From: Polychytrium aggregatum
Lineage: Eukaryota > Chytridiomycota > Chytridiomycetes > Polychytriales
DNA length: 64,000 nucleotides
Direction: 5' to 3'
Assembly: GCF_025602895.1 (NCBI RefSeq)
Contig: NW_026516307.1
Coordinates: 1-64,000 of the forward strand
The notes under the pieces are model-generated. The model did no database searches. It was not told the DNA's origin and saw only the letters and a program-made list of their open reading frames with translations. Numbering within the stretch: position 1 is the stretch's first letter; every line of letters starts with the position of its first letter. Positions 11,304 through 23,400 of this stretch are shown piece by piece. The position numbers were made by a program, and so were the translations under genes.

Positions 11304-14300
11304 CTACGTGTTCACCCAGTCAAACCGGTGTCCTTCTGGTCCCGACAGGAGCGCAGGGGAGAAGCCACGCCCCAGCCTCGGCGCTCTCTCGGCCCCTGTT
11401 TGGTGCGAATGCGATGGATAGGGACCCTTGACGGCTGCACCGCGCCGATCGAAGTACCCCGTTTCAAGTTGCTGACTGGGATCCCGAACACCGCCAGGAG
11501 AAGTGGGTCTGCTTGCCGTCTCCACGGTCGATCGTGCTGTGACCGGTGCCCAATTCGATGCCGCCGAACCTGGTCGGCTCCATGTCACTCCTCTTCGTTT
11601 TGTCGTCATTGGTGTCCCAGCCGGGCTCGTGGCCGGTGGCACCAGCGGCGACGCAGACTTGAGAATCGGCGATACTGGAGCGGGCCGGGCAATGGAAGCA
11701 ACAGGACGCAGGGCGGGAGACAATATCGGCGACTGCCTCATTGACACTGCCGTCAATCCTGTTGCTGCTGCTGCTGTTGCTGCTGCTGCTGACCGCCTCG
11801 ACATCCGAGAGGATATCGGAGCCGCCGCCGCCGCCTGGCCAGATCGACTCGGTGCTGACTTGGGTCGCTCAGGTTTGGTTGGGCTCATGGGAATCGCGGG
11901 GGACTTGCGGTCCTCTCGGATCCGATCTCGGGCTTGGGCCGCCGGTCGACTGGGCGATCGACCTCTCGGGCTCGGCGATCGATGTCCTTTGCTCGGCGAC
12001 CAATGTCCTGGGCTCGGAGACATCCTCGTCTGGTTTCGGTCGCCACTACCGCCATGGTTGTTACTGCCTCGACCGCTCCTACCCGACTCCATCGTCTCCG
12101 ACAGGGCTGAGAGCGGCCGGGACACCCGCGACACTAACGAGGGGGACGAGGGTGCCTTCTTGGTTTCGTGGGCGCCTGGCACTGGTTCCTGGATTTGGAC
12201 GACCTTGGGAGGCTTTTTACGACCTCGTCTGTGGTCCGTGCGTCTTGTGGGATCCACCGACGACCGCAGGATGCTGCCCCCCACGCCCATGTCGCCGTAG
12301 CTGAGCGGGTAGCTCGATAAGCCAACCTCCTCACGCTTCCAGTGGTGCCGGTAGTCGCTCGTAGCCCGGGTAGTGGCTGCTCTGGATACTCCGCGGCGCC
12401 GAGGCGGCCTGAGAATGTCCTTGAGCTGAATCGGGATGCGGGTCGGATGCATCAGGATCGGATGGGCCGGAGCGTCGTCCCAGTGGTCTCGTCGTATGCG
12501 CTCGGGCGACGGCAGCCGCGTAGAGCCCTTGCCACCTAAGGCCGACATTTTGGCTCCAGGCGTCGGCATCGACATCGACGCTGATACCGATTGGAGCGAG
12601 GCCGGGATCTTGGTGAAGGTCGGAGGGACCGGGATCTTGTTGAGAAGAATGGCCAGAGTGGGGTTGCGTCGCCGAATGACGCCGCACAAAAGATCGAGCC
12701 TTGCCTGCGTCGCATCAACCTCGGTCTGCAGCGGGTCGTCCGGCAAGTGAGTCCTTTGATGCAAATAGCACAGCGGATTGTGTTTTCGCTCCCCTGCATA
12801 GTTTGTCAGCCGGATCCTCCTGGACACACAGCCACAGCCCTCCCCCCCTCAGCCGACATCGCCAGTAACTTGCCTTGATCCGCGCATATCGGCTCTGCAC
12901 TTGTTCCTTGAGAGACTCCACACAAGTTTCGGTAAATTCCAGCTCCAGCAGTGTCGTCGTGGTAAAGAGGACTTGCTCGCTGAATCTCAAGACGGCTCGC
13001 CGTGGCTGGGGCGGATTTGGGTCCGGCCGCTTCCAGCCAAAGGTCTCCTGCTCGGCGTGGACTCGCGGCACATGCTGGATATCAAACTCTGACTCGTACC
13101 TATTTGTGATGCGGTTCTCGCCCAAATATGGCCGTCATACACGAGTCGATCATCGAAAAATAAGTGCAAATTGTGTGTGTATGAGAAGAGAGTATGGCGA
13201 GAAGCGCGACCAAGCGCATCCAGGATAGCGAGTCGACGACGATCCTGCGGACAGAAGCTGGCGAAGACGCACAACCAGAGTGGCAGACATGACTTATCAA
13301 CTTTGATGCAGCATCGATCGAATCTGTCGCCATTCTTGCGGCCGCTTCGCCCGCTGGCTTACCGGTCAGGGGCTTCCTCCAGACCGCTCAGACAGTCGCC
13401 GGCAATCACACCCAAAACGCCTCCAATGCCTTCGTCTGGGTGGAATCCCAGTGTCTCGCACTTGGCCGCATCACCTTCCTTGGTCTTTCGGCAATGGCGG
13501 AACGGCTCGTCGCTTGGTGAAGTGTCTGCATCGCTTCCCCGGAGAACCTTCAGACGCTTCGTCAGATCAAGGAACTTGTTGCGGGTGATGTCCTGTGAAG
13601 TAAAGTGGAAGAATATATCGTCGCTCTTGGTGATGGTGAGGAAGTATACGGCGCTTTCTCGGCTCTCTCCCTGTGCAAGATAAATGGATGCCAAGTGATA
13701 AGGCCGGCGTGAGCAAGCTTGCTCTCGGTGTTGTCGCTGTGACTCGTGGAAGGATGTTTGTCCAGGAAGATGGGTGCAGGCATGCCTTGTCGATGCTATG
13801 GTGCCAGCGCCCGTCATCACCTTTGCATGGATAGTGAATACCAGCCGCTCGCGGACCGGCTCTCCTTCGCCATGCACTTTGCATTCAGCCGACTTGGAAT
13901 AGATGGCTTCGCGTTGTAAGTCCAATGTCCGGAAGAGCGGCGGTTAGTTTGCGCACCCAGCACTGCGTATCTTGCCCGTCCACGGACTTCGTGCTCGGAT
14001 CACACGCACCTTCAACATCGTCCTCTCGAGGCTCCGTCACCATCAGAAACAGCTTCAGACGCATGTTTCGCTCTTCCATCGACAGGATGCGGCCTGCTGC
14101 CGCGGGCCGGCCGTTCTCGTAGAGGCCTTTCTGCACTCGCGGGCTCAGCAGCGATTGCGTGAGCTCGATCCAAGTGTGCGCCTGACGAACAGGCACGGGC
14201 TCTTCGTCACAGGCGGCCAGAATCAAGAGCTCAGGGTGATGCTTCGAGACTAAATCGACGGTCTGAACAAGCGAGGTCCGGAGCAGCGAGTTGTGGTTCT

Positions 14301-15353
14301 GAGATCAAGAGAGAGTCCACAGACGGCCATCAGTACATCTTGCAGCGGCACGGCCATGAAGGCCGGCTCAAATCGTGCGCCAGTAACTCCCCTCTAGCAA
14401 CGGGGCTTCACGCGGGAAGCGATCAAGTCAAACCTTGATCCGGTCGTAGTCATATCGGATATCGGCGCTGATGTTCTCCCAATCGGTTTCGCGGAAATCG
14501 ACCGACATGAGCTTGATACGTCGGTATTCCAGCACGACCTCGAAGAAGGTGAGCGTGGCGGTCCGATCGACGTTGTTGATCTGCAAGTACACCCCGAATC
14601 TGGAGGAAGGCACCAGCGAGCCGCGATGCGTTACGTTTCCGAAGGAGGACTGTGGGAATGCGACAGTTGGTGGGAATGGCCATTACCTCTTGGGGCACAC
14701 CAGGCACTCGCGCACACGGTCGCAGATGGTCTCGCCGAATCCATCGAAAGCCTCCTCCATTTCATGCGGATCCAGCCGCCAGCCCTGCGATTGGATGTAT
14801 GTTCTGAAGCTGAAGGGCGTCATCTCCAAGGTCCAGTGGAAAAATATGTCGGTTGTGGGGCTTGCCAGGGTGACGACATGGCGCTTCGGGAAGGTCTCGG
14901 ATGCGGGTGGGAAGACGTTGATGCGCACGGGCAGCGTCTGTTCGGACTCGTACGAGTGTGATGCGATGCATCCGGCCGTGAAGAGCACATCGATGTTCCG
15001 GATCCATGCTGCCGTGCGAGGTGGGAATCCGGGTCAAAGCGCGAATGGCGACATGAGGGCCGGTCAAGCAGCAGTGCCATTTGCTTCGGCTTCTCACCTT
15101 TGCACTCTGCGTCCAAAGCGTCCGCGCTGATGCCCTTGATGCCCTGCAAGCTCTGGGTGAGATCGACACGTCTCGAGAAGGACGGGATGATGTGGCCATG
15201 CACAACGATTCCGGGCTTGGTTCGGGGAACAAGCTCGCCGGCATCATCATAGTCTGATGCCGGTACGGCTCGGGGATGCAGCAACTCGGAGCCGTCGCGG
15301 ACAGCAAAGGGATCGCCAGGCCGCCTCCTCAGCGATGTAGCTAAGTTGCGCAT
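11304..15353 (-). CDS. Protein with two tandem SAS-6-head-like domains and disordered tail
   Basis: Tentatively related to the centriole cartwheel protein SAS-6 (PISA/XRCC4-like head fold). From ATG 15353, spliced exons give a first head with IDVLFTAG, LPVRINVF, TTDIFFHWTLEMTPFSF, FGVYLQINN, ATLTFFEVV and ending YDYDRIK (about 15000-14430). After a linker a second head reads KSAECKV, RLVFTIHAK, KSDDIFFHFTSQDITRNKF, YESEFDIQHV, AVLRFSEQV and ending SRYARIK (about 13910-12875). The two align with each other along their length, including the shared R/D-RIK ending. The remainder (12735-11304) is Ser/Pro/Arg-rich and disordered, with SPS repeats and an Ala-rich tract, and no long coiled coil is visible. 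The junction into the tail appears to use a GC-AG intron (AAG|GCAAGT). SAS-6 relatives normally have one head plus a coiled coil, so function is inferred only. Confidence 0.5.
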
Positions 15354-15531
15354 GGAGTGCAGTAGCAGCCCACCGGATGTACCAAGGCGTGGAGGCGAGC
15401 AGCGGTGGTGCGTGCGCTCTCCTGAGGACTTGCAAGCCCGCCATGACTTGCGGGTGCATGAGCCCGCGCCCCAGTCCAAGTGAGCGGATCCATCGGCGAC
15501 AAGAGGTTTCTGATCCCTTCCGCGCGCGATC

Positions 15532-16987
15532 TTGGCCCGGCTTTCGCCCTGGATCTGGAATGCATCGGCCGTCTCCTCCTTCGCCAACATGCTGTCGCCG
15601 AGACTGACCCGGGCATCGCCGCATATTCGGATCAGACGCTGCTTCCACACCACCGGACAAACCCAACGAAGCCTATCGTCGCTTCACCCGGATGCCGACC
15701 ACCCGTTCGGGCTCCAGATCGAGCGCAACCTGTCCAAGAGCCCATTTGCAGATGCGATCGACGTGCTGGTTTCACCCACCTCGGGTCGCGGCATCTATGC
15801 GATGAGGAACATTCCTGCGGGTGAAAGCATCATCGTGGAGAACCCATTTGCGGAGGTCCTGCGAGACACCGAGGTGACCAGGGGCTTCTGCGCCGATTCT
15901 GCAGCAATCTCGGAGGGAGGGAGTGTCATTCGGCGGGCTTGGATCACTCTGTTCGCCCCAGCGGCCCTGCTTCTGGAGATGCACCGGTGCCTCGCTGTCG
16001 GGTGCCCCGGGAGCTATGCGGATCACCCTTTCTTCTAACATGGGTTGGGCACCTCCTTCCAATCGCAAGAACCGATGCCATCGCTGCTGGAAACCAAATG
16101 TCCCCAGCTCGCCCCAGTGCACATGCGACCTCTCGCAGTTGAGCATGGAATACAAAGCCGTGAGTAGCTGCCGCACTTGATATCCTCTGCTCGGAGTGGG
16201 CTTTCTGCTCTCCACTTGCGCCGTCCTATCGACAGCCGAGCTGGGCCTCATAGTTCCTATCTTGTGGTGTCCTGTCTTGTCTTGTCTTGTCTTGTCGGCA
16301 TCGGCATCGGCATCGGCATCGGCATCGGCATCGGCATCGGCATCGGCATCGGCATCGGCATCGCAGTTTTTCGACACCAGACCCCGTTACCAGGAGCTCT
16401 GCGATCTCCAGTACCGGCACATAGAAGAGGACGGCTCCTTCCCGATCCTGATCACCAACATCATCGGGCGCATCCTACATGATCTGACGACCAAGGGCAG
16501 CTTCGATTCGATGGTCCTCATCAACCAGCTCGTCCACGGCAACGAGATCGAGCCGGCGCACATTCCCGAGACCTGGCAATCGTCGTACCGGCGCATCCAG
16601 GAGTGCATCCTCACCGAGCCCGGCCAGGCCGAGCTGTTTTCTCTGCCCTGGTACGCCCGCAAGATGACCATGCTGAATCTGAACGTCTTTCGGGTCTTTC
16701 TGCCGGACCAGGCCGGGGCAGCCCTGTATATCCTGTCGTCCTTTCTCAACCACTCTTGCGTGCCTAACGCCCATCCCTTCTGGAGAGACTCGAACGCCAT
16801 CGAGATCCAGACTGTCAGAGACATCCGCAAGGGCGAGGAGCTGCTCATCTCGTACACCGACATTGATCAATTCAAAAGCGATCAAGAGCGCAACGGCTGG
16901 CTTCAGCACATGTACGGGTTCTCATGCCGGTGCCAATTGTGTCAGCGCCTGGCCCACTCCAAGAATCGCCTGACCCGCAACCAGTGA
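15532..16987 (+). CDS. SET/MYND-domain (SMYD-like) protein lysine methyltransferase
   Basis: Transfers methyl groups from S-adenosylmethionine to protein lysines. Exons 15532-15873, 16070-16159 and 16367-16987 join in phase to 350 aa. The SET N-terminal part begins at SPTSGRGIYAMRNIPAGE. It is split by a small cysteine-rich MYND-like insert (CHRCW...CTCDL). It resumes with the hallmark SFLNHSCVPNAHPFW and GEELLISYTDID, and ends in a post-SET CRCQLC. The first 50 residues are Arg/Ser/Thr-rich with few acids, which could be a mitochondrial presequence, although the start could also be the Met at 15589. Intron 2 carries an 11-unit GGCATC microsatellite ending at the acceptor. The gene is divergent from the SAS-6-like gene, with only 178 bp between starts. 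Substrate unknown. Confidence 0.88.
16273..16362. repeat. CTTGT and GGCATC microsatellites inside intron 2 of the SET gene
   Basis: About five CTTGT units (16273-16296) run straight into eleven perfect GGCATC units (16297-16362). Four bases later comes the splice acceptor CAG at 16364-16366. The tract is open in several frames, which creates spurious Ser-Ala, Gly-Ile and Asp-Ala repeats. Confidence 0.95.
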
Positions 16988-17474
16988 TCCCAGACGGGCT
17001 CCTTTGATGTGTCCATGTATCGGCGAGCCCAAAGGAGCTGGGAGGGGGTCGCAAACAGCTGGGTTGTATTTTGACAATCACACGGTTTCCGCCAATTGTC
17101 TGGCCCCGTTCCCGATTTCCGGGCAGCTTCGGAACCAGCGAGGGACCACCAGTGGGCTAGCAGCAGTGACAGAACAGCGAAAGAAGTATTGGGCGCTTGA
17201 AAGACAGCCACGCAGACAGAAAGCGTCTATAGGACTTGTTATGGAGAAGCGGGGGGTGAGAAAGATCGAGAGCGGGTGCGAAAGACCGCTGACGACCCCA
17301 AGGCGTGGGAATAGAGGGCAGTAAATTGTCGCAGCAGAGACCACCGTCGGCAAAGGAAACCTCGCAACTGGAATCACTTGGAATAGACACCATTGGTGGT
17401 TGGTCGAGCCGGCGGTGCAGATATCGGACAGCCGGGTTGAGAGAGCCGCTTCATAGCCGACAGTCAGAGCTTCG
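16988..17474. other. Convergent intergenic region
   Basis: About 490 bases between the SET gene stop and the Afi1-like gene stop on the other strand. No conserved reading frame and no obvious structured element. Presumably the two 3' UTRs. Confidence 0.5.
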
Positions 17475-20400
17475 CTAGGACGATTTGGGGTCTCGGAAGG
17501 AGCCCGAGTTGGACCTCTGCATCCCGACTGCGCGGGGTGCAGTAGACCCTTTGGTTATCACAATGCGCTCGCCAGCGGGCTGGCCGGCAGCAGTGCCGTC
17601 GACAGGGCCGTATTGATTCGGATGCTGGTGGTGGACGATGGTATGGGGCTTTGCGACGTGGGTCGAGCTGCTCAGCTTGACCGGCGTTATCGTCTTGATC
17701 GTTGCCGTGGCTGAGGACACAGAGAGGGAGCGCTTGACCATCCCTGGCTGCGCCGACACTACAGCGGTCTGTGGAGCCGCCCGTGGTGCAGGTCCCGCGT
17801 GCGTTGTAGCTGCTGTCGCCGTGTTCTTGCGAGTGAGCGGTTGGCCATACGACGCCTCGGATGAGTGAGGTATTTCAACGGCGGGGCCAGGGCGAGTAGG
17901 TTCGACATGTGCGCTCGGTGGGCCCAGCTCAAAGGCGTGGTCGATGAAGGCCTCGATGGACTCGCCTCGCTCCGAGCCAGGGGTAGGGTACTTGTTGATC
18001 GGCGTGGTGGTCAGCGGGGAATGAGTCGTCTGAGAAATCGGGGTCTCGACCTGTTTGATGCTCAGTTGACGCATGACCGGGGGCGCAAAGTTGGTCTTGA
18101 TGAGAACCGGGGAGGGCCGGCTCTCTGGGGCGCGACCTGGACCCGGAGTGGTCGACAGTTTGGGCGTAGGTGCGCCTGTACTCGACTGAGACTGCGAGCG
18201 GCGGATTGTGATCGGAGTAACAACCTTGGCAGCCTTGCTCACAGGCCGCTCGGACTTGAGGACAGAGGCATTTCCTACGCCCGTTCGTCTGGAGAGCGAC
18301 TCGAAGGAGGGATCATGCATTCCGCTTGAGAGAGGTGGCGGCGTAGGCACATAGGCGTGTTCGCCGCTCTCGGCCATGGTTTTGGCTTGCACCTCGGCAA
18401 AGGTCATGTCGCCTCCAAGCTTGTCCTTGGAGAACGAGAAGGTGGTGTCCGATGCGCTGCGCTGGATCACCCGCTGGGTCTGGGTTGGTGTTCGCATCGA
18501 CATCGGCGTGACCGTTTGCTTGACGGCTACGCTGAGTTTCTTGGGAGTCACCGTCGGCAAAGAGGGTACGGGCGGAACAGGGCCAGCAGGGGCGGTGTAC
18601 GAGTTCTGGGTGTTGATGCTGCGGCCGCTCTGGACGCTGTTCGAGCGGGAGCGATTGGCTCGGGACAGCGAATCGTCATCGAGTTTGCTTGCGCCATGCC
18701 CTCCAAGGCTGTGGAGGGAAGTCGAGGACGAGGAGCTCGCAAAGACTGGCTTTGCAAATGCCAGCGCACTATCATCGTGGTCGCTGTCAAGCTGCTTGGG
18801 CTCTGCATACTCAGATGGCAGGTGGGCAGCGGCTATGCTGGGCGAGTGCCAGGCCTGCGGCTCCATCGTGACCATCTGGATACGCGGGGATTCTCGGTCG
18901 CGCTGGTTGAGGTTCTCGAGCTTGGTCTTGAGGGCGTCCTGCCGCTCCTGCTGGGCCTGTAGGATCTTCTTGACAACCTCGCTCATTTGCTCGGACTGTG
19001 CGCTGTCAGCCGGCGGGTTGTTGAGTGAGGCGTTGCTTCCCTGGTCCGACCCCTTGTCCTTGCGCTTCCACGAGAACCATTTCGGCTTGCCCTTAGCATC
19101 CTTGGACTCGGCTTGACCGGGGCGCGGCGCTGGTCGGATGGACGAAAGCTGCAGCTGCGGCGACTGATGCCCAGGGGTAGACATGAGGGGAGCTGGGCTA
19201 TGCTGGGCTGGCCCAGTGGCATTCACGGACATGGCAGCGACAACATAGTCAGGCAGAGCACCATTGGCGCCCTTGATGTCGTCTCCCGATCCAGCGCTGA
19301 CGGGGGAATGGAGAGAGCTTTTGATAGCGGCTCCGGCCTTGATGCTGTTCTGCCAGGACAACTGGCCCTCTCCTTCCAGGTAGTAGGCCGTGGCAGGTTG
19401 TGCAGGGGCTTGGTATCCCGGATAGGCCTCGCCTTGGTCAGGGACAGGCGGGGGGACAAACTCGGGCTCGACTTGGGGCCCGGTCTCGGACCGGGCAGCC
19501 ACAACCGATGTTCGCTGGGACGTAGGCTCTATCTTGGTGGTCGAAATCGAGGCTTGCAGGACTTTTTGGAGCTCCTGGGCGTGCTCACCCTCGATCAGCA
19601 TGCTGACCGTCTGGCGCATCCGCGACGACATGCCAGAGGCACGCGAGATTCGAGCAGCGGAAATGCGATTGATCTGAAGCGGCACGGCAAGCGATCCCGG
19701 CTGGCTCTGGGTCACGTTTGCTTGGAGGTTAGACCCCGAGTGCGACGCAGTAAGTCGGCTGGGCTGGACGGTCACCGGCGCCTGTGTGGCCTGTGTGGCC
19801 TGTGTGGCCTGTGTGGCCTGGAAGCTGGTGGTCTCGACAGGAGCATCTTCCTCGAGCGAGAGGCTCTCGTTCGAGTCCGTCTCAAAGTGCTCGGGTTCGG
19901 CGATGGCGATCTCTCGCGCCGTGCGTTTGTAAGCCAGGTAGATGAATGGGTTGAGCTGCTGGATGAACTTTGAGCCGTTCTAGAGGGTCGGCAAGTCACA
20001 GCAATGGAAACAGTCAACAGGGAGAGCACGCTTGCGCCCGAACCACGCAAACGAGGGAGGGCCTCGAGGACAGACGTACCGCATGCCACTCCAGGCGACC
20101 AAATATCTTGACGGTGGATCGGCGGACCTCCCAGCGCGGATGGAACAGTCCGGTGGCGATCGGGTACAAGCCACCCATGGCCTGCGGTAGAAGTGCAAGC
20201 AGCTCCAGCACCGCTGCGTCGCTGCCTGCACAGATCTCATCCTGCAGCGCCACAAAGATCTTGACAGCCTGCGCCTCGGTCAGACCGCGGCCGATCTTGA
20301 GGCAGGAGATGACGAAACGCGGGTCGATGCCATGGATGTTGCGTCGCAGCAGATCTGTCTGGAAGGACTGTGTGGGATATGCGCGGGGAGGGGGCACACG

Positions 20401-23400
20401 AATAAGAGCCGACGAGCAAGGTCCGGAAATGCGAGGATGTGTCCTGGTGAACGGCAGCAGCAGCAGCTCGGCAGCTCAACGGCGCGCAACCATGCCCACC
20501 TTCTTGAACCTCTGATAGCTTGTGGTCTTCCTCCAGCCTTCGATTGTGTTTTTGAGCATCATCACCTCGCGTTTCTTGGCGTAGTCGTCGACAAAGTATG
20601 TGCCAAAGCCGACGCTGAGACCCTCGGTGGCTGTACTGCCGCGCAGATCGCGTTTGTTGAGGCCAATCTCGGTGGTGCCGTCCTCGGATAAATCACGCTC
20701 GACGGTGGCGGCGACATCGAGGATGCGGCGAATGCGGTCGTAGAAGCGCTGCCGGATGTACATCTCGCCCATGTGGGACTGAATCAGGTTGGAAATCTGG
20801 GCGGCGTATGGAGGGGAGTACCGGGATTAGAGAGTAGTCCGCAGCCAAGGCTGCCTCGGACGCAAGATTTGATGGCAGCCAAGAACGGACCTCATGGATG
20901 GCAATTAGACATACCTCTTTGATGAAATCCGCGTCTCCTTCCCAGGCACCGGCCTTGAACCACTCCACATCCTTGGGGAGCGTGGGGGGCTCGCGCTCGC
21001 CGCTCAGGATCTCCAGCTTGGGCGACACCTTGATTTTACCGGTGTTGATGTCGCAGAGCACATCCCACCAGCCCGTCTGCTCCTCAAACATTGGGTTGGT
21101 GACGCCGGCAATGTAACCGGGCCTGGACAGCGGTGATATGCTCAATTAGATCGCGGGACAGCCAACCGTTGCGATCTCGGACACATTGCCGGCGTTGTAG
21201 CGCCACTGGATGACCGATACTTACACCGACAAAAGCGTGTCCAGTCCGGCCAGTCCAATATAGGGGAAGCAGCGTCCAGAAATACCCTTCAGAAGCGAGC
21301 CGCCTCCGCTGATGAGCGCACACGCAGCGAGAACGTAGTTGGCGACATCGCCGGCGGGTCTTTGGTAGCCCATGAACAGCACGCGCTTCTCGGTCAAGAG
21401 GGCATTGAGCAGCACAATCAGTCCGTGTGTGGCGCTTCCGCAGTCCAAGTGAGGGTGCCAGTAGTAAGGGACGCCGTTTTGGTACTGGGTCTGGTCGTTG
21501 ACAGGCGGTATCATGATCCCAGATGCCAGGAGCGTTGAGACAAACTTGGCGGTTGAGAACTGCGGATGAACCAAAGTGTGAGGGAAGCACGTTTGGAAGT
21601 TAGCACTGCGGGTATCGGACGCTCGGTGCACAGAGGCGAATCGGCTGCTTACGTCGCCAATCTCCTCTGGCAGGGCCGCCAAAGGGACTCTGATGGGCAC
21701 TCGGACTCCGTGAAAGTCCACCCGGGCCTCGAAATACAGCAGATCTTTGTTGAACTTGCTCTTCTGCTTGGTGCGCTCGATTGTTCCGATGTTGGCCTGA
21801 AGCGAGTGGCTGCCGGGGTTCTTTTTTTTGATGCTCTTCATGCGGTTGAGGATGAAGTCGCCACCCTCAGGCTTCTTGTCGGCTCGGTCGCTCCGTTGGC
21901 TTCGGGGCAGCGAGAGCGTGCGCGTACGCTCTTCGGCCTCGTTGAACTTTTCCTCAAACAGAGTGCGGTCCTCGGAGTTACGGATGATCATGCGCTCGAT
22001 CAGACTCAGACGGGGCATTGGGGACAGGTCCATGTTGTTGATTGAGGTGAAGAGCTCGGCGATGATGTCCTCGGTCGGGCTGTTGAAGAAGGCTTCAAGA
22101 GCCATGATAAGGAGAGGCTGGAGCAGCAGGCGGAGGCGTCGGAAAAGTGTGAATTACACGCGACAATGCCGGTTCAGAGCGAGCCAGCATCTGGATGGGC
22201 AGGTTCGGCAAAGGAATACCGTCTTGCATTAGGGATGCGCATACCTTGAACACATGCACCCACTGATGGCGCGAAGCCACAGCCATAGCCTTGATTTGAG
22301 CGCCTCGTCGTGCGCCGGCAATATGCTTTGTTCGAACGAGGTTCAGGACATACATCAGGGGCTTGCCTTGCTTGCCCGAGGGTGGGGGAGGGGGCAGATC
22401 TGGGACGGAAGAACCATCGATGTTGGTCAAGCTGATTGCGGCTGGTGGATGGGGCTGGATCGATGAATTAGACGAGGCATACCTTCTTCTGGCGCATACC
22501 GCCCTGTGGTCGAGATGTGCTCGTCGATGTGATTGAGCATCAGGATTTCGTCGTCCTCATTCTCAAAACGGAAGCCTGTCGGAACGAAGGCGGTGGTGAT
22601 TGTGACGGTGACGATGACGGCGATGGGGAGTTTTCCCGTTGGAGTCAGCATCGAAGCAACGGCGGCAGCGTGTGGTAGCATGTACATTCAACGATTGCAG
22701 CAAGAGTCGCAGGAGCAGAGAGGATCCAACCTCACACCGCAAATAGTAATGATAGATTTGCTACTGACCGTAGATTGTCTTTTCTGAAAAGACGCACACA
22801 CATAGGGGCTCGACAAGCTGGTATTCGGTGTAAACGTCGGTGCTGAACGCCCATCGATTGCAATTGTCGGATGAAATGCGTCAGCGCTTTCGGTGTGTGT
22901 TTGAGTGAATCATGGCAGGGTCTGGAGAGCACCCATACATCGCCGCAGCCGCCTGCTTACATTTCCGCGAGCTTTTGCGAGCATCCTTCGACCCACAAGC
23001 CGAGACGCTTGTGCTCGAGTCTTACGACAGTAAGGCCCGACGGCGTAATCGGGACCCACTCTGTAGCGGGACGCAAGCGAGAGGGACACATGGTCAGAAT
23101 CGGCGAAGCGCAAAAGAGACCAAGATCAATACTCGAGACGGGACTGGGTCGTCTGACGGAAGTGAGCAAACGCGATAGGCTGAGGATGAATGGGTGCCGG
23201 CATCGATACCTCGGTTGGCAGGGTTCCAGCGGTAGGCGTGAACTCCAATCGTCGGACGGACGCTCCTACATCCAGAAAGGCATGCGAGGTGAGCATAGCC
23301 AAAGCAAAGCCCAGACAGACAGACAGACAGTCAGTCAGCGCCAGAACAGAAGATGGGTGCCAGGGGCAGGCACGACGCAGAGGCGGCAAGTAATGAGAGG

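Noticed and set aside
12280-12320. Sequence GCTGAGCGGGTAGCTCGA resembling a tRNA D-arm
   Set aside because: It lies in the coding exon of the SAS-6-like gene tail, and no matching acceptor stem or T-arm follows.
15772-16420. Open frames encoding Asp-Ala, Ser-Ala, Gly-Ile or Arg-Cys repeats across the SET gene
   Set aside because: They are translations of the intronic GGCATC microsatellite in other frames.
23310-23335. GACA tetranucleotide run
   Set aside because: Too short (about five units) and within an Afi1 intron; of no separate note.
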